Below, piece by piece: positions 22,424 to 28,312 of a stretch of 28,312 nt of DNA. How positions within the stretch are numbered: position 1 is the stretch's first letter; the number at the start of each line of letters is the position of its first letter. The notes under the pieces are model-generated. The model searched no databases, had not been told where the DNA came from, and was given only the letters and a program-made list of their open reading frames with translations. Source of the stretch: Amphimedon queenslandica (taxonomy: Eukaryota > Porifera > Demospongiae > Haplosclerida > Niphatidae). The stretch is from contig NW_003546871.1 in NCBI RefSeq assembly GCF_000090795.2, forward strand, positions 3,310 through 31,621, in the 5' to 3' direction. The position numbers and the translations under genes were made by a program.

Positions 22424-22723
22424 CACCAAGTCTACAGATATTAAATTATCAAATGATCATACATGTATGTCGCCCGCAATTCCAATGTTTAATTACTATT
22501 TGTCAATAACTTAATCAAATTTAGCTTGTTAGCGTGTACTATTTTATAATTACTCGAGTAATGCAATCATAATGTAGCTGCAGTATACACAGAGACATAG
22601 CTTTATAGTGTAGTGTGGGATGTGTGTGCATCTGTAGAGATAAAGCCATGTACTGATGCAATTAGGTCTGCATTAGCATAGCTTTCCTACGTCCAGTCCT
22701 CCCTCCCTATCTCTCTCTTCACA
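22424..22723. other. Intergenic / 5' flank
   Basis: AT-rich, with CCCTCCCTATCTCTCTCTTC just before the ATG at 22724. No further gene seen. Confidence 0.5.
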
Positions 22724-23025
22724 ATGGGTGCTTGGTATAGAAGCAATACTCTTGTCATGATCCTCTTACTGTCCTTATTGATAGCTACTGTATCGTCACA
22801 GAATAGTACTTCATCAGGTACACCTAATCTATAGTCTTATAGATGAGTGTAATTATAATATCTCTCTTTATCTTAGGTCCTAGTGGATTTGAAGTTGCTT
22901 TTGCCATTGTTGGTGGTCTCTTTGGTGTCATAATCATTGTAGCTGCTTTTTTGCTCATACTGTTAGGCATCTGTGTCTTCTTTGGTTTAGTTCCATTCAA
23001 TAAATTCTTCTGCTGTTATGACTAA
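22724..23025 (+). CDS. Small single-pass membrane protein, unrecognised
   Basis: Two exons, 22724-22817 and 22877-23025, join in frame (80 aa). The N-terminus is a signal peptide (NTLVMILLLSLLIATVSS), followed by a very short luminal or extracellular stretch (QNSTSSGPSG) with an N-glycosylation sequon NST. A hydrophobic span of about 35 residues (from AFAIVGGLFGVIIIVAAFLL) contains GGLFG, a helix-packing pattern. The tail ends FNKFFCCYD with two adjacent Cys, possible palmitoylation sites. I do not recognise a family. The coding call rests on the intact splice joining signal peptide to membrane span in one frame. Confidence 0.75.
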
Positions 23026-23058
23026 AAATAATGTTATTATCATTCACTGTCACTGTTT

Positions 23059-26000
23059 TCATTTTGGTATTAATTTATTCAAATTTAATTTATTAGTAGT
23101 AGTGTGACCAGATTGAGAGGGAGGAAATCTCTTTTCCAGTAAACTTAGATTCACAATAGGCATTAGAGAAGGCCTAGATATGTGCAGATAGCACTGAATA
23201 GCTGCAGTTCCATTATATATCTCAACTGACCTGCCATGAGCACATTGAAAAGGAAGCTTACACTTTGATAAAGAAGCAATGAGCTCTGAGCATTGCTCTA
23301 CAGTAAGAGAGTCACCAAATTTAATAGCACCTGCATGTATACATACACAGAAACACACACACAAATATTTTAAAATTGTGTACATAGGATAATTGTTATT
23401 ACCATGGCAAGCTAATGAGCAGAGTACTTTGTGTAATGAAATTGGGAGCATAGCTCCTCCTCCTCCTCTAACTTTCTCGCTGACAGTCTTTAGACAAAAT
23501 AACTGTGTATATTAGAATAATGCAAAAGTGATTGGAGTATTATGTCTTGTATAGTGCACCTCCAAATGTTTTAAGATAAGATCTTGAGCAAGCTTTATCT
23601 TCTGCTTCTCTCCAATGTCTCTCTCTGTCAATATGGCAGGCAACTCACTGACTAGTAGCATCTCGTGTTTACAAGACACTTTAACTCCTAATAATGATAA
23701 TATATTTAACTCCTAGTAATGATAATATATAGAGTACACATGCAACACTATACTGTTACCAATATTCTTCAGTTCTCTGGCATAAGTTAGAGCTAATCTT
23801 CTATCCAACTCATTCAATTTAAGTGTAAGAGATGGATCGATTCGGACCGACTTGATATTTCCTGTAGCTAAATCATATATTCCTATACATATAAAGGTAT
23901 AATTTACAATCATGATCATGTATGTTCTTTTGTTGTGTAATTCCAATCAAAATTGGAATGCATAAAGCTGTTCAAAAAATGGCCAAACACTCTGTACTAT
24001 AGTATAGGGACTTTGATTCAAATTTTTTCAAAAATGACTAAGAGAGAAATCTCCATTTTAATAATTTTTCCTGATACAATATTAGCATTCTTATGTTGTG
24101 TATAAAGTTTGAGCTATTTCTAATCAAATTAAAATTTTTTTAAAGAATCTTTTAAAGTTGCTCCAAAATCAGGTAAAAGTCCCTGTACTATAATAGTACA
24201 CGGTCTTGGGCCAAATTTTGCTAAAATTCAAAAGGAGAGAATTCTCTATTTTTATAATTTTTTCTGATACTTATACATGTTTTTATGTAGTGTAGAAAGT
24301 TTGAGTGGATTTCAATCAAAATTGGATTTTTTTATAAATTTCTAAAGTTCATCCAAAATTTGGTGAAAATCCCTGTACTATAGTACAGGGACTTTAGTAA
24401 AATTTCGCCAAAAATAACAAGGAGAGAATTCTTCATTTTTATAATTTTTTCTAATACGTAATACATGTTCTTATATTGCGTAAAAAGTTTGAGCTGATTC
24501 TGATCAAATTTGAATTTTTTATGAATTTTTTAAAGCTGCTCAAAAATTTGACAAAAGTCCCTATACTTGGGTATTTCATCAAAAATAGCTAGGAAAGAAT
24601 TCTCAGTTTTTATGCAATTGACGGTAATCAATGTTATTACATGAAAGCAAACCTTCAGTTAAAGCTTCAAGTCTAACCCTTTCATCGGCAGCATGCTGAT
24701 CAAACAGAACAAGCAAATCATCTAACATGAAAAGGAAAGTGCAATAATGATGTACATGTATTTCCATACCTTTAAGCTCTTCAGTCTTCAATGTACAAGC
24801 AATAAACTTGTTATCTATCTGCCCAAGAACCTTTCATACAATTATGAGTCTGATATAACTTGAACTGATTTATAACATTAATGTACATACCTTCACATGT
24901 TTCAACATATCTGTAGTGAATTTGTAGGAATTTATGAGGCTATGAACTTTGATCTGAGAGGAAGATGCTTTAGATAAGCCTATATCAGTTATGGCCTATA
25001 ACAAGGTAAATGTCATGTATTGTGCTTTCAAAATGATGTCTTACCGGCCCTTCTTCACCTCTAAATGCTGGATTAGTCCAATTTGAGAGTATTGAATCAC
25101 TTCTCTCCCTCCATTTATTATTCTTTAGGCTCTCATTGTCCCTAGTAATACTTTTAGATGAAGCAGCTTTCCCTATTGGAGTGATGGTAGATGTATGGAG
25201 AGAAGTAAGAGAAGTCTGTGAGTTTTGTATTTGTTTTGGTTTTGGTAGGAGAGGACTGAAGCCATAGGTGAGGTGAGGAGCAGCTCTTAACGGCTGACAG
25301 CCATAAGTTGATCCAATGCTACTGTTAGAAGGAGAAAGAAGAGATGCAGGAGGCTCAGACTGACAATTACCAGTTGCTTTGTTAATATAGAGTGGCTTAG
25401 AGTCAGGCCCTGTTATAAGTTGCCATAGACTGGGCTCTTTTGCAGGAGGAGCAGCACTAGAAGACACACATGAATTTAAGTGAGAGTCAGTACTACTGAG
25501 GGATTTGCAGTCAGAAGTAAGTGATGGTGAATCAATGTTTGATTTAGTGGAATTGTTATTAGAAGAAGAATGAGACTGTGAACTGCTGTTGAAAGGAACA
25601 GAACTACAATCCTTTTCATCTGATGAAGACACTCTTAGTCGCTTTCTGTCACTCCCTAGGAGTTTCTCTTTAATCTTTAATGATATTATCCCTCTCTTTC
25701 TTGAAGGGGAAGTAAGAGGAGGGTAAGAGGTCATTGGAGCAGAAACACTTGGTGGAGACAGCCTTTGCACAGAATGAGAATAGACACCAAATGAAATGCA
25801 GGCATCATTCTCCTTGTTTGATTCACCATCATTAAGGAATGAAGAGGAAGGGACAAGAGATTTCTCGACTCTGAGAGAAAGATGGTGCTCTTTCAAAAAA
25901 GATCTCACAGCCAAACTTAAAACCGATAAAACTTTATCCCATTTCTTAAACTCAACCAGGCTCTTATCAGGATCCATAAAAATATCAACCTCTGTCTTGG

Positions 26001-27029
26001 AGCACTGTATATTCAATACATAGACACCAAATCTCTCAGAGTAAACAGCTTTAGGACTCATGTCCCCTCCAACTCTAGTCTTTGACTGGGATCTATTATA
26101 CTGTGCAGAGTCCTTGCAATGAGCAATGAGTGAGTTATCAAGGAGCTTATTAACATGTGAATGAAGCCTTGTCTTACATACCAGTCTCTTATTGATGTAT
26201 ATCATTTGAATAGATTTACTGTGATGAGGTGAAGTTGATATGTATCCACTAACAGTGTACCCTGCCTCAATCCGTGACACTTCCCTTAGAGACTGAGCAA
26301 TCTCCTTGCCAAACAAAAAAGAGAAAGCACTAAGCATCCCTCCAGTTCCTTTTGTTTGAAGTAAAAGTCTCCCATTGCCAAAGGAGCCATCATGAAGAGA
26401 GAATGATACAGAGGAATGAATGAGAGCAATGGCAGAGAGAGAGCGTCTTATTCTCTCTAGCTCTACGGGCTCTGACAGACTCTTCCTCCTCACCGGGAGA
26501 GATTGGAATATATCAGAGAGGGCTACTGTGGTACCGGTTTTGTGATGCAACGATGAAAGAGATTCTTTTAAAGGGAAAGCAACTCCAGAATGAAAGCTCT
26601 TTGTATATGTGAGGGGAGACAGACGCTGTCTTGATGTGATATCTACCTTACCACAGATTTTGATCAAGCTTGCTAGAGCCTCACCTCGGTAGCCATAAGA
26701 ACGCAAATCCTCCAAGTCTTTGAGAGAGTGACATTTGCTTGTCGCATAACGCTCGCCAATTATCATCATGTCTTCTTTTCCAATACCCACTCCATTATCA
26801 AACACCTGGGAAAGTACAATAACACTATTCTACATGATAATGTGCAGGTTTATACCTTTATTAAAAGATGGGATATGTCTACATGTACTGTTATTTGAGT
26901 TGCTCCAGCATCAATGCTATTGAGGACCAGTTCCTCGACACACTGAACTAGAGATGAAAGGGAGAGACCTGAACGGATCTGAGAGCGTAGGGACTCGGAG
27001 AGAAATCGAAGAGGCTTAGAAAAGGACAT
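23059..27029 (-). CDS. MLH3: DNA mismatch repair protein MLH3
   Basis: Ten exons on the minus strand join in frame: 27029-26856, 26805-25045, 24995-24891, 24830-24770, 24721-24653, 23882-23760, 23687-23560, 23487-23403, 23330-23231, 23173-23059 (906 aa). MLH3 pairs with MLH1 (MutLgamma) in mismatch repair and meiotic crossover resolution. The N-terminal GHKL ATPase shows EELVLNSIDA (E33, N37), DNGVGI (61-66) and GYRGEAL (96-102). A Ser-rich linker of about 300 residues sits in the large exon 2. The C-terminal endonuclease has DQHAADERVRLE (708-719), fitting DQHA-x2-E-x4-E, plus ACHGAIKF and QCAHGRP, so the metal site looks complete. The last intron (23230-23174) is 57 nt with no stop in frame; splicing it yields the conserved HGRPSLMPI. 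It is shorter than human MLH3 because of the linker. Confidence 0.95.
23960..24605 (-). repeat. Tandem ~190-bp repeat in MLH3 intron
   Basis: AAAGTTTGAG recurs at 24104, 24296 and 24484 (192 and 188 bp apart), about 3.4 units. The minus strand matches the PKD-intron unit (CTCAAACTTTCTACAC, ATCAGAAAA, GTACAGGGA). Units meet at a CCCTGTACTATAGTACAGGG-type palindrome, perfect over 22 bases at 24370-24391. The array fills the 770-bp intron 24652-23883. Confidence 0.88.

Positions 27030-28312
<1,283 letters not shown>

Noticed and set aside
23231..23451. Single uninterrupted last MLH3 exon
   Set aside because: Reading through 23230-23174 breaks the conserved HGRP motif; splicing restores it with proper GT-AG ends.

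Overview
This is animal nuclear DNA, AT-rich and gene-dense, with very short introns (45 to 60 bp is common). The single-copy genes are metazoan: protein kinase D, a reticulon, TMED10, MRPL33, MLH3 and ribokinase. The compactness and the local expansion of RING/TRAF-type zinc-finger genes suggest a demosponge, most like Amphimedon. That organism call is an inference and was not checked against a database.

Region 1 (1-12431) is a tandem array on the + strand of about eight copies of one intronless gene, plus two detached 3' scraps. The full-length form (2830-4086) is an N-terminal C3HC4 RING, a run of TRAF-type zinc fingers, a charged coiled coil and a C-terminal domain of about 130-150 residues that I do not recognise as MATH. 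Only the copy at 2830 looks fully intact. The copy at 7602 is open but has no start codon, and the copy at 11381 is open but RING-less, starting at an ATG created by a deletion. The others carry a nonsense codon, frameshifts, large deletions or insertions. Four copies share a proximal promoter block holding an ETS-like site and an E-box. A 125-nt stretch is identical in both sub-lineages while the flanks have diverged, which points to gene conversion.

Region 2 (12684-16604, +) is the 3' part of a protein kinase D gene: most of the PH domain, a novel basic linker, the kinase domain and a long tail ending in a PDZ-type ligand. The exons for the C1 domains and the start of the PH domain are not in the window. 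Either the whole TRAF-like array lies in a PKD intron, or PKD is truncated or misjoined here.

Region 3 (17662-28312) holds compact housekeeping genes, mostly in divergent pairs: reticulon (-) with an unrecognised acidic protein (+); TMED10 (-) with MRPL33 (+); a small membrane protein (+); then MLH3 (-) with ribokinase (+, cut by the window end). Related tandem repeats of about 180-190 bp lie in one PKD intron and one MLH3 intron, in the same sense relative to each host gene. Two MITE-like elements share TIRs and TA target sites. From memory, human PRKD1, RTN1, TMED10 and MLH3 lie on 14q, PRKD3, RTN4, MRPL33 and RBKS on 2p, and PRKD2 and RTN2 on 19q13, so this window may preserve a very old linkage group.
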